From: an uncultured Alistipes sp.
Lineage (GTDB): Bacteria; Bacteroidota; Bacteroidia; Bacteroidales; Rikenellaceae
Length of the DNA: 64,000 nucleotides
NCBI GenBank assembly: GCA_910583985.1
Contig: CAJTYA010000007.1
Location: 67,955 to 131,954 of the forward strand
Direction: 5' to 3'
Of the stretch, positions 52,119 to 60,954 are shown in pieces. Each line of letters opens with the position of its first letter. The first letter of the stretch is position 1. The notes beneath the pieces were generated by a model. That model was not told the origin of the DNA. It saw nothing but the letters and a program-made list of their open reading frames with translations, and did no database searches. The position numbers were made by a program, and so were the translations under genes.

Positions 52119-53873
52119 TCACTCGCCAGCGAGGCGCTTTTCCATCTTCATCTTGATCGCACCGACGGTTCCCGACGGGATTTTCGCCGGCTTGAGCACG
52201 ATGGCCCGTGCCAGAGCATCCGCCTCGTCCCTGCGACCCGTCGCATCGTACAGGTTCACGAGCTCGTACAACGGCATGAACCGTCCCGGACACATCGCCG
52301 ACGCCAGCCGGTAATGCTCCTCCGCCCGACCGAAATCGCCCATCCGCCTGAAATTGTCGGCCTGCAACATCTCTACGTCGTAATCGTCGAGCATCGTCTC
52401 GCACTCCGCCGCAAGCGTCGCGCTCCGACCGAAATCGCCGGCACGGTTCGCCCGCGCGGCATAATTGTAGACGAAATAGGGGTCCTTCTTCAAAAAGGGG
52501 TACAAACGCTCGTATTCGGGAAAGACCGTCTCCGCACCGCCCGGCACGCCCCGATAGGCGAGCTCGTGCCAGCGGGCGTCGAAATACATGCCGCATACGG
52601 TGAAGCCCGCCAACGCGAGAGACAGCGCGGCGACGACGAATTGCCGCCCCCCTCGCCCCCGACGCGCCGACTCCGACGCGCCGGCCCCGACGGAGAGCCC
52701 GACCGTGCCGACCGCCGCCGCGAACCACGTGAAGGGATAGGAGAACGGATAGGAAAAACAGGAAAAAACGACGATGCCCGCCAGCACCGACCCGTAAACG
52801 AACGCTTCCCCGTCGGGCCTTCTCCGATATGCCCGCACCGCCGATCGGACAAAAAAGCCCAACCACAGCACGCCCGCCGCCCCGAACTCGGCCGCCAACC
52901 GCAGCAACTCGTTGAACGGATGTTTGACGTTGTCGGCTAACGGAGCGAAACGGCTGTCGGGTGTGCGCTCGAAAAAGCGGGCCTGATAGCGCATGTATTC
53001 GGCCTCGAAACTCCGGTAACCGTGACCGAACCACGGTCTGTCCCCGATCATCTCCGCCGTGCATTTCCAGATGAGCAGCCGCCCGTCGGCCGAATCCCGC
53101 TTGGCGAAATACAATCCCGCCGCGAGCGCCGCAGCCAAACCCGCCGCCACGATCTTCCTCCACGGCGCGACGTCCCGCCACCGCCCTCCGTACCGCTTCG
53201 CGACATGGGCGACGGTCACCGCGACGAGCGTCACCGTCCCGGCACGGGAAGCCGACAGAACAATCGCCGCGGCCACGAGCACCCACACGCCCCAAGCCGC
53301 ATACCGGAGGCCCCGACGGTCCGAAACGGTCAGGTAGAGCACAAACGGCACGCTCAACGCCAGCATCGACGCATAGCCCGCCGGATTGTCGAAATTGCCC
53401 GTCACGGGGAACCGGTCGCCCGGCGGCAGCCATCCGGTCCACTGCCCGATGCCGTACAGGGCCAGCAGCGCAGCCGTCGCGGCCACCGGTCCCGCCAGCA
53501 CGGCGAGCGGCTGCCGGCGAACGAGCGCACCGACCTCCAAACAGAGCAGCGCGAAGAGAACGCAAGAAACGGCGAACGAGAGCATGAAAGGCCCCGACGC
53601 CGCCCGGACCACCCCGTAAAGAAACCACGGCAACAGCCACAGGACCGGTCCCCGGAAACGGCACACCGGAACCGAAGACCGCAAAAAGAGCGTCGCCAGT
53701 CCGCCCGCCGCCACGGCCAGCGCGAACCCGTACCACTTCGAATTCGATTCGGAATCGGTAAACACCCCCACGTCGCAGAAGCCCGTCACGACAAGCGCCG
53801 CGAACAGCCCCGCCGCCACGACGTACCGTCCGCACGCCGAGTCTCCGAATGTCTTTTCCCTTTGCCGTATCAT
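52119..53873 (-). CDS. O-antigen ligase/polymerase-like membrane protein with TPR tail
   Basis: A 584-residue protein. About ten to twelve membrane segments from residue 12 to 400. The large periplasmic loop of the Wzy_C (O-antigen ligase) family is recognisable: WFGHGYRSFEAEYMRYQARF with the conserved Arg/His, then HPFNELLRLAAEFGAAGVLW. The C-terminal 130 residues have TPR-like helices (YVYNYAARANRAGDFGRS, RRMGDFGRAEEHYRLASAMC, PLYELVNLYDATGRRDEADA). It would join glycans in the inner membrane or export pathway. No other polysaccharide gene is nearby, so the target could be a protein glycan or other polymer. Start at 53873 gives MIRQREKTFG. Confidence 0.82.
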   Translation of the reverse strand: MIRQREKTFGDSACGRYVVAAGLFAALVVTGFCDVGVFTDSESNSKWYGFALAVAAGGLATLFLRSSVPVCRFRGPVLWLLPWFLYGVVRAASGPFMLSFAVSCVLFALLCLEVGALVRRQPLAVLAGPVAATAALLALYGIGQWTGWLPPGDRFPVTGNFDNPAGYASMLALSVPFVLYLTVSDRRGLRYAAWGVWVLVAAAIVLSASRAGTVTLVAVTVAHVAKRYGGRWRDVAPWRKIVAAGLAAALAAGLYFAKRDSADGRLLIWKCTAEMIGDRPWFGHGYRSFEAEYMRYQARFFERTPDSRFAPLADNVKHPFNELLRLAAEFGAAGVLWLGFFVRSAVRAYRRRPDGEAFVYGSVLAGIVVFSCFSYPFSYPFTWFAAAVGTVGLSVGAGASESARRGRGGRQFVVAALSLALAGFTVCGMYFDARWHELAYRGVPGGAETVFPEYERLYPFLKKDPYFVYNYAARANRAGDFGRSATLAAECETMLDDYDVEMLQADNFRRMGDFGRAEEHYRLASAMCPGRFMPLYELVNLYDATGRRDEADALARAIVLKPAKIPSGTVGAIKMKMEKRLAGE

Positions 53874-54149
53874 TTTTTCCGAACGCAACCGGACGGACAC
53901 CGTCCGTCTCCGAAAAACAAAAACGACCCGACAGAACTTCCTATCGACAATCACTCACTTTCGCCCGTCGCCGCACCGGCCCCGGACTATCCTGCGCCGT
54001 TCAGCACAGGGGAAGCTCTGTCGGATCGAAACTTACCTTCGCAATATATAACTCTCTCCCGTACCGGCTTCAAGCCGATACGAAAATATTACAGGTTGCT
54101 ACCCCAAGCTCCCGTCGAGACGGAAACTCAGGAACGGTTCCCCATGCGT
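53874..54149. other. Gene-free stretch upstream of the ligase-like gene
   Basis: About 275 bases with no gene or clear promoter; a CAAAAACAAAAAC-type A-rich run lies near 53919. Confidence 0.35.
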
Positions 54150-55010
54150 AACGGAAGAATGCGTGGAAGCCACCGCGCCCAAAACACACTCCCGGCCACG
54201 GAACGCATGGGAGCCACTGCGTCCCAAGCATCCCCACCGCCGCCTTTCGAGCGACGGACAGAACCACATCGCCCCGACCGAAAGCGACCGTCCCGCCTAC
54301 ACAATAAACCGACGGGGTGACACCCATTTTTCGGGTCAAAACACCACCTCCGAAAAAGCGGAGGCTCCGGAAACAACTCGCCCCTCTTGCATGGCCAATG
54401 AACGCACGCGAGCCATAATACCCCAAACGTTCCCCGCCAGCCCCGAACCTTCCAAAAGCAGGCAGAGCCACACCGACCCCACCGGCGGAAGCTCCGTCCC
54501 GCCTACGCAACGAACCGGCTGGACGACACCCTCCTTTCCGAGGAACACGCCGTCTCCGAAAGGCAGAGGCCCCCAAGGCCCCCGCCACGACCGAGGGAGA
54601 CGTGCAAACCACCACGCTCAAAACGCCCCCCTCCAACCGCATCCCTTTCGGACGACGGACAAAACCGCACCGACCCACCCCAAACGACCATCCCCTACAC
54701 GACGAACCGACGGGGCGATACCCGTTTTTCGAGACTATACGTCACCTCCGACAGAACGGAAGTTCCGAAATGAACCCTTTCTGCACGCAACCGAGGAACG
54801 CATGCGAACCATTGCGTCCAAAACATCCCTTACCGGCCGCAAGCCTTTCGGTATGTGGATAAAACCGCTCTGTCACACCGAAAGAGACCATCCCGCCGGC
54901 GCGACGACCCGGCCGACATCCGTCTTCGGGGCAAAACGTCACCTCCGACAGAACGGAAGCTCCGAAATGCACCCTTTCTGCACGCAGCCGAAGAACGTAC
55001 ACAAACCGCT
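54150..55010. repeat. Diverged tandem repeats with a period near 200 bases
   Basis: Units recur in order. CACCTCCGACAGAACGGAAG occurs at 54743 and 54940 (197 apart), with a weaker copy at 54344. The block GAACGCATGCGAACCATTGC is at 54796, with versions at 54399 and 54599. The block ACGGACAAAACCGC / GGACAGAACC / GGATAAAACCGC lies at about 54254, 54465, 54655 and 54855. So at least four copies, 187-211 bases apart. Copies nearest the downstream secreted-protein genes are the most alike. No open frame fits the repeat. Confidence 0.75.
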
Positions 55011-55175
55011 GCGACCGGAGCAGTCCGCCATCGTCCGCCCGTTGTTACGGGGCAAGACGCTCCGCATCCGTCAGGACTGCATCCCGAACGACGGCAGCAC
55101 AGCGAAATATATCCTCAAATCGAAACAAACCACCGCTTCCGACATTGCACATCGTATCGAAGCCCGACGGCACGA
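55011..55175. other. Short gene-free segment after the repeats
   Basis: Between the array and the stop of the next gene; A-rich bases near 55111-55130. Nothing recognised. Confidence 0.3.
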
Positions 55176-55928
55176 CTATTTTTTCAATGCCTTGAGATAC
55201 GACGCTTCGTCGAAATCGCCCGCTTCGACGGCCTCGACGACGGAGCGGCAGAAATCGGCGAACGCAGCGCTGTCGCCGCGAGGTTCATGGACCCACAGCG
55301 TCCGCACCTCATCGCCTTCCACCGCACGGAACGTCACCGCCGTCCCGTCCAGAATACCTTCCGGACGACCTGCCGCACGGAAACCGTCGATCTCCGCGAG
55401 CGTTTTCTCATGCAGCCGCTCGGCGAACCGCTCGCTGACGGGCACGGACTTCGTTTCCACTTCGAAGAGTTCCCGCTTCGCTTCCTGCTGTTTGTTTCCC
55501 ATCTTGCCGTTGTGCTCACGGATAAGAGCGGCCAACTCGGCCGTCATCGCCTCGTACAACGGCCCCGAAACGCCGATCGTGGGATACATCGCCCCGACCT
55601 GCTGTTCGACCTCTTTGAAATTCGGTATTCTCTTTACTTCGAGCACATACGACCCATCTGCCGCATTCCGCACGAGACGGAATCCCGCCGGGCTCCCGGC
55701 AGACGGAGCCTCGAAAAACTCGACCGCCGCATTGCGGTCTCCGAAAAACAGCATTTCCAATTTCGACTTGCCGTCGAAATTGTATGCCCCTTCGACATTC
55801 GTCCGAAGATCAGGCTCGACTCTTTTCAAATACCTGCCGCCTCCGGCATGTTCCCCGTTTTGCGCGAATGCACCCGAAAAAAAGAATAACGAGGGGAACA
55901 GAATCCATAACGAACCACGCTTTTTCAT
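55176..55928 (-). CDS. Secreted protein of a second tandem family, copy C
   Basis: Not a family I recognise. 250 residues, signal peptide at about 1-22 (ILFPSLFFFSGAFAQ). Shared blocks: MLFFGDRNAAVEFFEAPSAG, GFRLVRNAADGSYVLEVKRI, NFKEVEQQV, VPVSERFAERLHEKTLAEID, GRPEGILDGTAVTFRAVEGD and EVRTLWVHEPRG. It ends YLKALKK. Last gene of the three on this strand. Exported; role unknown. Repeats lie just past its stop. Confidence 0.75.
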   Translation of the reverse strand: MKKRGSLWILFPSLFFFSGAFAQNGEHAGGGRYLKRVEPDLRTNVEGAYNFDGKSKLEMLFFGDRNAAVEFFEAPSAGSPAGFRLVRNAADGSYVLEVKRIPNFKEVEQQVGAMYPTIGVSGPLYEAMTAELAALIREHNGKMGNKQQEAKRELFEVETKSVPVSERFAERLHEKTLAEIDGFRAAGRPEGILDGTAVTFRAVEGDEVRTLWVHEPRGDSAAFADFCRSVVEAVEAGDFDEASYLKALKK

Positions 55929-56029
55929 ACTTTACGATTGTTGGGTGAAACTTTCTTTCATAAAAGGACCGTCGGGCTCCGATCCGCATGTAAGATACCG
56001 AAAATCTCTCGTATTTTCAAACAAAAAAA

Positions 56030-56833
56030 CTATTTTCCGTCTCCGCTCCCCGACTCTCCGGCCAGACACTCCCGCTCGTCGAAACGCCCCGCCTCGATGT
56101 CCGCGATCATGCGTCTGCACAGGTCGGAAAGCCGCCGGACCGATTCCGCATCGGGATTTTGAACGGTCAACGTCCGCAGCTCGTCGCCCACGACACAACG
56201 GAACGTCACATCGTAACCATCCCCGATCACCGCGGGACGACCCTTCATCGTGAATCCGTCTATCGCCGAAGCGATCCGTTCGTACAATTTTCCGGCGCAC
56301 GCACCGGAAACGGGAACGGAGCATGTCCGGATCGTCCATCGCCTGTGCCGCTCCCTGCGGAGCCTGTCGTTCATCGCCGCATTTTCCACGGCTTCCCGCT
56401 CCCGCTCCTCCTCCGACAGATTCTTCGAGCGTTCGACATCGGCCATCAACTCCTCGACGGTCGCATACCCCTTCGGCGGAAACTCCTCGACGATCTGCCG
56501 CTCGACTTCCTGCCAGTTCGTCACCCGTTTCGTTTCGAGGACATATCCGCCGCAAGCGTCCTTTACGAGCCGCAAGCCGGACGCTCCATCGAACGAAGGC
56601 AAGAAAAAATATTCGACCTCGGCATTGCGATCACCGAAAAACAACCGCTCCACAGGCGTCTTGCTCTCCATATTATAAGAATCGCGCGGAATGCCCGTTC
56701 CGTATCCTTCGGAAAACTCGAAATCGTCCCGGCAGTTATTTTCCATGATTTTCCGATACCTCGTACTCTGTTGGGCACGAGAGAACGAAACGGCAAAACA
56801 TGCCAGAACGCACGTCAAAACAATCGTTTTCAT
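56030..56833 (-). CDS. Secreted protein of the second tandem family, copy B
   Basis: 267 residues, signal peptide at about 1-20 (LTCVLACFAVSFSRA). Shared blocks: RLFFGDRNAEVEYFFLPSFD, GLRLVKDACGGYVLETKRVT, NWQEVERQIVEEFPPKGYAT, then an acidic helix (SKNLSEEEREREAVENAAMN), VPVSGACAGKLYERIASAID, GRPAVIGDGYDVTFRCVVGD and ELRTLTVQNPD. Compared with copy C it has a longer Glu/Arg-rich middle. The start overlaps the stop of the small fragment upstream by one to four bases (ATGA). Confidence 0.75.
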   Translation of the reverse strand: MKTIVLTCVLACFAVSFSRAQQSTRYRKIMENNCRDDFEFSEGYGTGIPRDSYNMESKTPVERLFFGDRNAEVEYFFLPSFDGASGLRLVKDACGGYVLETKRVTNWQEVERQIVEEFPPKGYATVEELMADVERSKNLSEEEREREAVENAAMNDRLRRERHRRWTIRTCSVPVSGACAGKLYERIASAIDGFTMKGRPAVIGDGYDVTFRCVVGDELRTLTVQNPDAESVRRLSDLCRRMIADIEAGRFDERECLAGESGSGDGK

Positions 56834-57114
56834 TTGATTCGTCCGTTTTTATCGAACTTATACATCGTTCCCTGATAATAAATCGCAGACGTAATTCCGT
56901 CCCGAAGCGTCGTCAAATCTTGTTCGGAGGGATCGGGACCGCTTCGATGCGTATGCGCCACGAACACGACGGGCTTATCGCTTCCTCCTGCCGGGAAATA
57001 GCGGTAACCGTCGTTGTTCCGGGTTCCGGAATTCGACTCCCGCCGACAGTACGTCTCTCTGCGCGCCGAGCCTTTTCGTACACCCCGGCCCTTGCCCGAA
57101 CAGCAAGCACGCAT
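56830..57114 (-). pseudogene. DUF4329/JAB-like C-terminal fragment (remnant or short gene)
   Basis: The last 60 residues, from about SGTRNNDGYRYFPAGGSDKP, include VVFVAHTHRSGPDPSEQDLT and end YYQGTMYKFDKNGRIK. The HTH...S..D pattern fits the JAB-like metallopeptidase sites of DUF4329 domains that end polymorphic toxins and RHS-like proteins. Upstream of it the frame turns Cys/Arg-rich and does not look coding, so the N-terminal part seems lost. A start at 57114 is only a formal choice. The stop overlaps the ATG of the next gene. The family call is tentative. Confidence 0.5.
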
Positions 57115-57239
57115 GCCATGCAAGCGCCCCCGGCATCCGATCGCCACCGAAGCGTTTTGTTTCCACAGCGATCGACCGAAATCGCCGTATACCGCACTCC
57201 GCAGCCCCCCGGCAGAACGCCTCATTGTCCGATGTCGAA

Positions 57240-58001
57240 TCACCGGTCCATGCTGCCGTACTCCCGCTCGTCGAACCGCCCCGCCTCGATGTCCGCGATC
57301 ATGCGTTTGCACAGGTCGGAAAGCGCGCGGGCCTCGTTTTCGGTCCTGAAACCGATGTGCAGGGTCCGAAGCTCCTCGCCGGTGATGGCACGGAACGTCG
57401 TGCTCTCCCCGTCGCTGCGCAGTTCCCCGGCCGGCAGGCGGCCGCCTTCGAAACGGTCGATGAACGAGACGAACTTCGCACGCAGCTTGTCGGCAAAGCG
57501 CTCGCCGACCGGCACGGAAACCGCCGAAACTTCGTATACATCCTTTTCGGCCCGCTCCTTCTCCCGTTCGAGCCGTATCGCATCGTTATGCCGGGCCACG
57601 ACATCCAGAACGTCTTCGGGAAACTCCGGCGTCATCCACTGGGCGGGAACGGCTACCGTCGGAAATTTCCGGACCAGATCGGCCTCGACCTCCGCGCGGT
57701 TCGAAATCCGCACGGCTTCGAGCACAAAGGGGCCTTCGGGCGCACTCCTGCGCAACCGCAAACCGTAAGCCCCCTCGAAAGAGGGCTCCACCGAAAACTC
57801 GACTTCGGCATTCGTCGCCCCGAAAAGCAAGCTCTCCCACTCGCTTTTGCTCGCTACGTTGTCCCGACCTACCTCTCCTCCGTCGTCCACGAGATCGACG
57901 GAAGAATAGCGGTTTTCGACCGTCTTTCTGAAATCCGTATGCTGGGCATACGACTCGGCGGCCGCACCGAGAAACAGGAAAGCCACGATGAACTTTTTCA
58001 T
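57240..58001 (-). CDS. Secreted protein of the second tandem family, copy A
   Basis: 253 residues, signal peptide at about 1-20 (FIVAFLFLGAAAESYA). Shared blocks: SLLFGATNAEVEFSVEPSFE, YGLRLRRSAPEGPFVLEAVR, NRAEVEADLVRKFPTVAVPA, VPVGERFADKLRAKFVSFID, LRSDGESTTFRAITGEELRT and LSDLCKRMIADIEAGRFDER. Copies A and B share the ending DLC(K/R)RMIADIEAGRFDERE almost exactly. First gene of the group. The start at 58001 gives MKKFIVAF; an earlier ATG adds three residues. Confidence 0.75.
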   Translation of the reverse strand: MKKFIVAFLFLGAAAESYAQHTDFRKTVENRYSSVDLVDDGGEVGRDNVASKSEWESLLFGATNAEVEFSVEPSFEGAYGLRLRRSAPEGPFVLEAVRISNRAEVEADLVRKFPTVAVPAQWMTPEFPEDVLDVVARHNDAIRLEREKERAEKDVYEVSAVSVPVGERFADKLRAKFVSFIDRFEGGRLPAGELRSDGESTTFRAITGEELRTLHIGFRTENEARALSDLCKRMIADIEAGRFDEREYGSMDR

Positions 58002-58533
58002 AAGAAACAATTATTATGGGATTGATTTTCTATAAAATACACACAGGAAAAACGCTCTCCGACGCCCGTCCGCCCTTCTTGTCTTCCATCGCCCGCTCCG
58101 CACCTTCCGTCGAAAAAATGCGCATCCTTTCCCGGCGAAAGTCACTCCGGCCGCTCGGTTTTCAATATAAGATTAAAATCCGACAAATCAAAGGATTTTC
58201 GTTACAATTCCACTTTTCCGGACAGAGAAAATCGCAAGCCGGCATCCGTTCGTCCTCCTCCGGCGGCACGACGATACGCACGGCACAGCCCGGCCGCGGA
58301 TTTCCGAACGGCCACGAGATAAAATACACTTCCCCTCCGGCGTTCGGGTCCGGAGCGAATTTCCTTTCACAAGCATTCGCGAGACGAGGCTTCGCGGCAA
58401 CGAGCGGACGAACCGGCGGAAAGACTCACGCCCTGCCCGATGCCCGCGACGGGACAGGAACAGGCCGCCGACCGGTCCGTTCCGACGCGCTGCCGGGTAC
58501 GGACTCTTCGGAAGGGAGCGAATGCCTGCGCCT
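58002..58533. other. Gene-free stretch between secreted family and ATL gene
   Basis: About 530 bases. AT-rich near 58160-58215, probably the promoter side of copy A (TTTG runs near 58186-58192 on the minus strand, but no full consensus). No gene recognised. Confidence 0.4.
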
Positions 58534-58872
58534 TCAGAGTCGAATTTCGTCCAGAGGGTCCCAGAAGACCCGGCGCCAGTCGACGACACGGTCGCAGGCG
58601 ACCCGCACGCCCTCGGCTTCGAGCCGGTCGCCCATCCGATGCGGATCGCCGAAAGCATGCCGGCCGGAAAGGCGCCCCCGGCTGTCCGCGACGCGGTGGG
58701 CGGGAACGGCCGGATCATCGCAACGCCCCATCGCCCGCCCCACCAGACGGGCATGGAGCGGATAGCCCAAGGCTCTGGCAATCGCTCCGTAAGACGTAAC
58801 GCGCCCCGGCGGAACAGCCGCCACGACGTCGTACACCGCGCGTTCGAATTCCTTATAGTCCGGTTTCGCCAT
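58534..58872 (-). CDS. Alkyltransferase-like (ATL) protein
   Basis: A 112-residue protein of the MGMT C-terminal domain. FERAVYDVVAAVPPGRVTSY is the conserved DNA-binding part, with GAIARALG after it. At the active site the usual PCHRV is PAHRV: the alkyl-accepting Cys is Ala. It therefore cannot repair O6-alkylguanine itself, but ATLs bind such lesions and flag them for nucleotide excision repair. Length fits ATL. The start at 58872 gives MAKPDYKEF. Confidence 0.9.
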   Translation of the reverse strand: MAKPDYKEFERAVYDVVAAVPPGRVTSYGAIARALGYPLHARLVGRAMGRCDDPAVPAHRVADSRGRLSGRHAFGDPHRMGDRLEAEGVRVACDRVVDWRRVFWDPLDEIRL

Positions 58873-59098
58873 ATTCCCTTCGGGACTGCGCATCCCGATT
58901 ACGATTCATAAAAGATTTTATTTTGTGCGGAAACATTCGCCTATCCCCTGCATACGAGTGTCCCTCTGCCCGGACTCCAATCGGGAAAATACGTCCGCCC
59001 GGAACATCGCGCACCGTTTTCGGCATGAATGCGTCTGCGAGGAAAAGGCGCCGCCCTCCGTTCCCCGACCGCCGCCCGACGGTCGATTTCCGTCCGGC

Positions 59099-59434
59099 TC
59101 ATTTCCGCGCCAGCAGCCATTGGACGAAAGCACCCAAAGCGAGAGGAATCAAGCGGTTCAGCACGACGTCCAGCGTCGTATCGGGCAACAGGGCCGCGAG
59201 CGTAGCCACCGTCACGCCGCACCATAGGGCCAGCACGCTCCGTTCGGGATTGCCCGTCCCCATACCGAGACTCACGGCCAGAGAAAACCCCGTCGGGACC
59301 ATCAACCCGTACCGGATCCACAATTCATACGGATAGTCGTCGGGCAACCACTCGCCCCAGTAACGATGCCAAACGATCAGAGCCCCCATGACGAGGAAGG
59401 CACAGACATATTCGAGCCGTGTGGAAAATTTCAT
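59099..59434 (-). CDS. Small membrane protein (111 residues)
   Basis: Four hydrophobic segments: about 8-24, 42-60, 66-83 and 91-108, with a Trp/Tyr/Asp-rich loop (RYWGEWLPDDYPYELWI) between the first two. No family assigned. A TACCTTTG element lies 30 bases upstream. Stands alone. Confidence 0.65.
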   Translation of the reverse strand: MKFSTRLEYVCAFLVMGALIVWHRYWGEWLPDDYPYELWIRYGLMVPTGFSLAVSLGMGTGNPERSVLALWCGVTVATLAALLPDTTLDVVLNRLIPLALGAFVQWLLARK

Positions 59435-59464
59435 AGACGGAGAAGTTTTACGCTCGTCGCACCG

Positions 59465-59472
59465 CAAAGGTA
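59465..59472 (-). promoter_or_regulatory. Putative -7 element for the small membrane gene
   Basis: Minus-strand TACCTTTG matches TAnnTTTG, 30 bases before the ATG at 59434. No TTTG partner at the right distance. Confidence 0.45.
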
Positions 59473-60954
59473 AGCATAGATTCCCGAAATGCCGCATCGG
59501 CGACATCGCGGCCAAGCCTTCGAGCGGCCCGCACCGTCTGCCGCCGAACGCTCCGAGGCCGGTTCCACGGAAGGCAGGCGGCCGCTTCGACACGAAAGGG
59601 CGCTTTCGAGCACCGCCTTATGTACGAAAGGTACTGCGCTTCGACCCGATCTTATCGACGCCGACAAGCGGGAATATCCGGCCTATTACCGCATGGCGAT
59701 GGACTCGCAGGTCGAAAGCGGCAGCTACCGACGGAGCGGATACACTCGAAGCCTCCGCATCCACGAAGACAGCGGAAACCCGCCCCTCCCGGTCGAAATC
59801 GCCGACGCCGAACGAAATCCCCTGTCCGTAAACACAGCGCGAACCGACGTTTCCGTCGGCAACGGTCGAATCCGACCGCCATCTCTCGCAGCCGCAGGCC
59901 GCAGCCCCAAACCGGCCTTTCTGCCGGCGAAAGCTCAAGGCTATCGTCCGAGCGACACAACAACACGAACTTTCCGCCGGCCCATTCAAGTCCCTGCAAA
60001 CCCGCACCGGTCCGCGGCGTTTTCTCCGACGGAACGAAGCGACAAGAAACGATCCGAGCCACGCCCCGACACCTCCGCGAGAATCCGCCCGCGACATCCC
60101 GACCGCAAAAAATGCAGGGCAGCCCTTTTCTGCCCCTTCCGCACACCGGCGAACGGCCGGCACGGTCCTCGACCTGAGAAACGAAACGTCGGTCGAACCC
60201 TCCGAGCCGACGCACCGATTCCTTCGCGACGCATCCCGTCGCGACACCTTCGGAGACGGGAAAACATCCTCCCTTCGGCAGGGACGAACGTTTCGACAGG
60301 CAGGCATCCTTTTCCCGTCGGACGACGGCGTCGGCCTCTCGTACCGCCCCTCGTTTCGCCCTCGCACCGGACAAAGACCGTTCTCGACACCGAACCGACA
60401 GTCGAAGCCATCCGGAACCGCATCCCGCCGCAAAGCCTTCCGAACCACCCGTTCCCGTCGACTCCGAAGCGACCGACCGCCGCCCCCTAACCGCACGCAG
60501 CCGAGGCAGCCGGAACGAAAAATCCGGAAAACGGTACGGCACCCAAAGCCGCCGCCCCGTTTCCCGGACTCTTTCTCTCTGCGGGTCCATCCCGTCGCAT
60601 TTCGGACACCGAAGATACAAGGACATTTCCCCTCCGCTGCTTTTCCGGCAGAGAGAACCCACGCCCCTTCGGCGGAAACAACACCGTTTTTCGCCGCACA
60701 ACACTCCGAAGCAGGAAGAAACGATCCGGCGGTCGAGAGGAGAGAAAGCCTCGGTCTTATCCGGAACGTCACTCTTTCCGAATCATGCCCCTTGATGCGG
60801 CATACCTGCCGTGCCGCCTCCGCAGCAATCCTTATATAGCGCTGCTTCCGTGCGATCTATAACCTTGTCTCCCCGTTCAAGAACACTCCGGGACGCCGTC
60901 CCGCGTCCGTTACGCTCCCTGTCGTCCGACGTACGGCATCCGCCGATCCCGCGG
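59473..60954. other. Longest gene-free stretch (about 1.5 kb)
   Basis: No gene recognised on either strand, although frames of 300-380 codons stay open because GC-rich sequence has few stops; their products are Arg/Pro/Ser- or Cys/Gly-rich without domains. No repeats seen by eye, unlike the two arrays. An RNA gene or decayed gene cannot be excluded. Confidence 0.45.

Noticed and set aside
50829..55010. CRISPR array
   Set aside because: The repeats are about 170-215 bases long, diverged, without short identical repeats and unique spacers, and no cas gene is present.
59489..60772. Long open frames on both strands in the 1.5 kb gap
   Set aside because: Products are Arg/Pro/Ser- or Cys/Gly-rich with no domain or signal. 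Stops are rare in GC-rich DNA, so length alone is not evidence.
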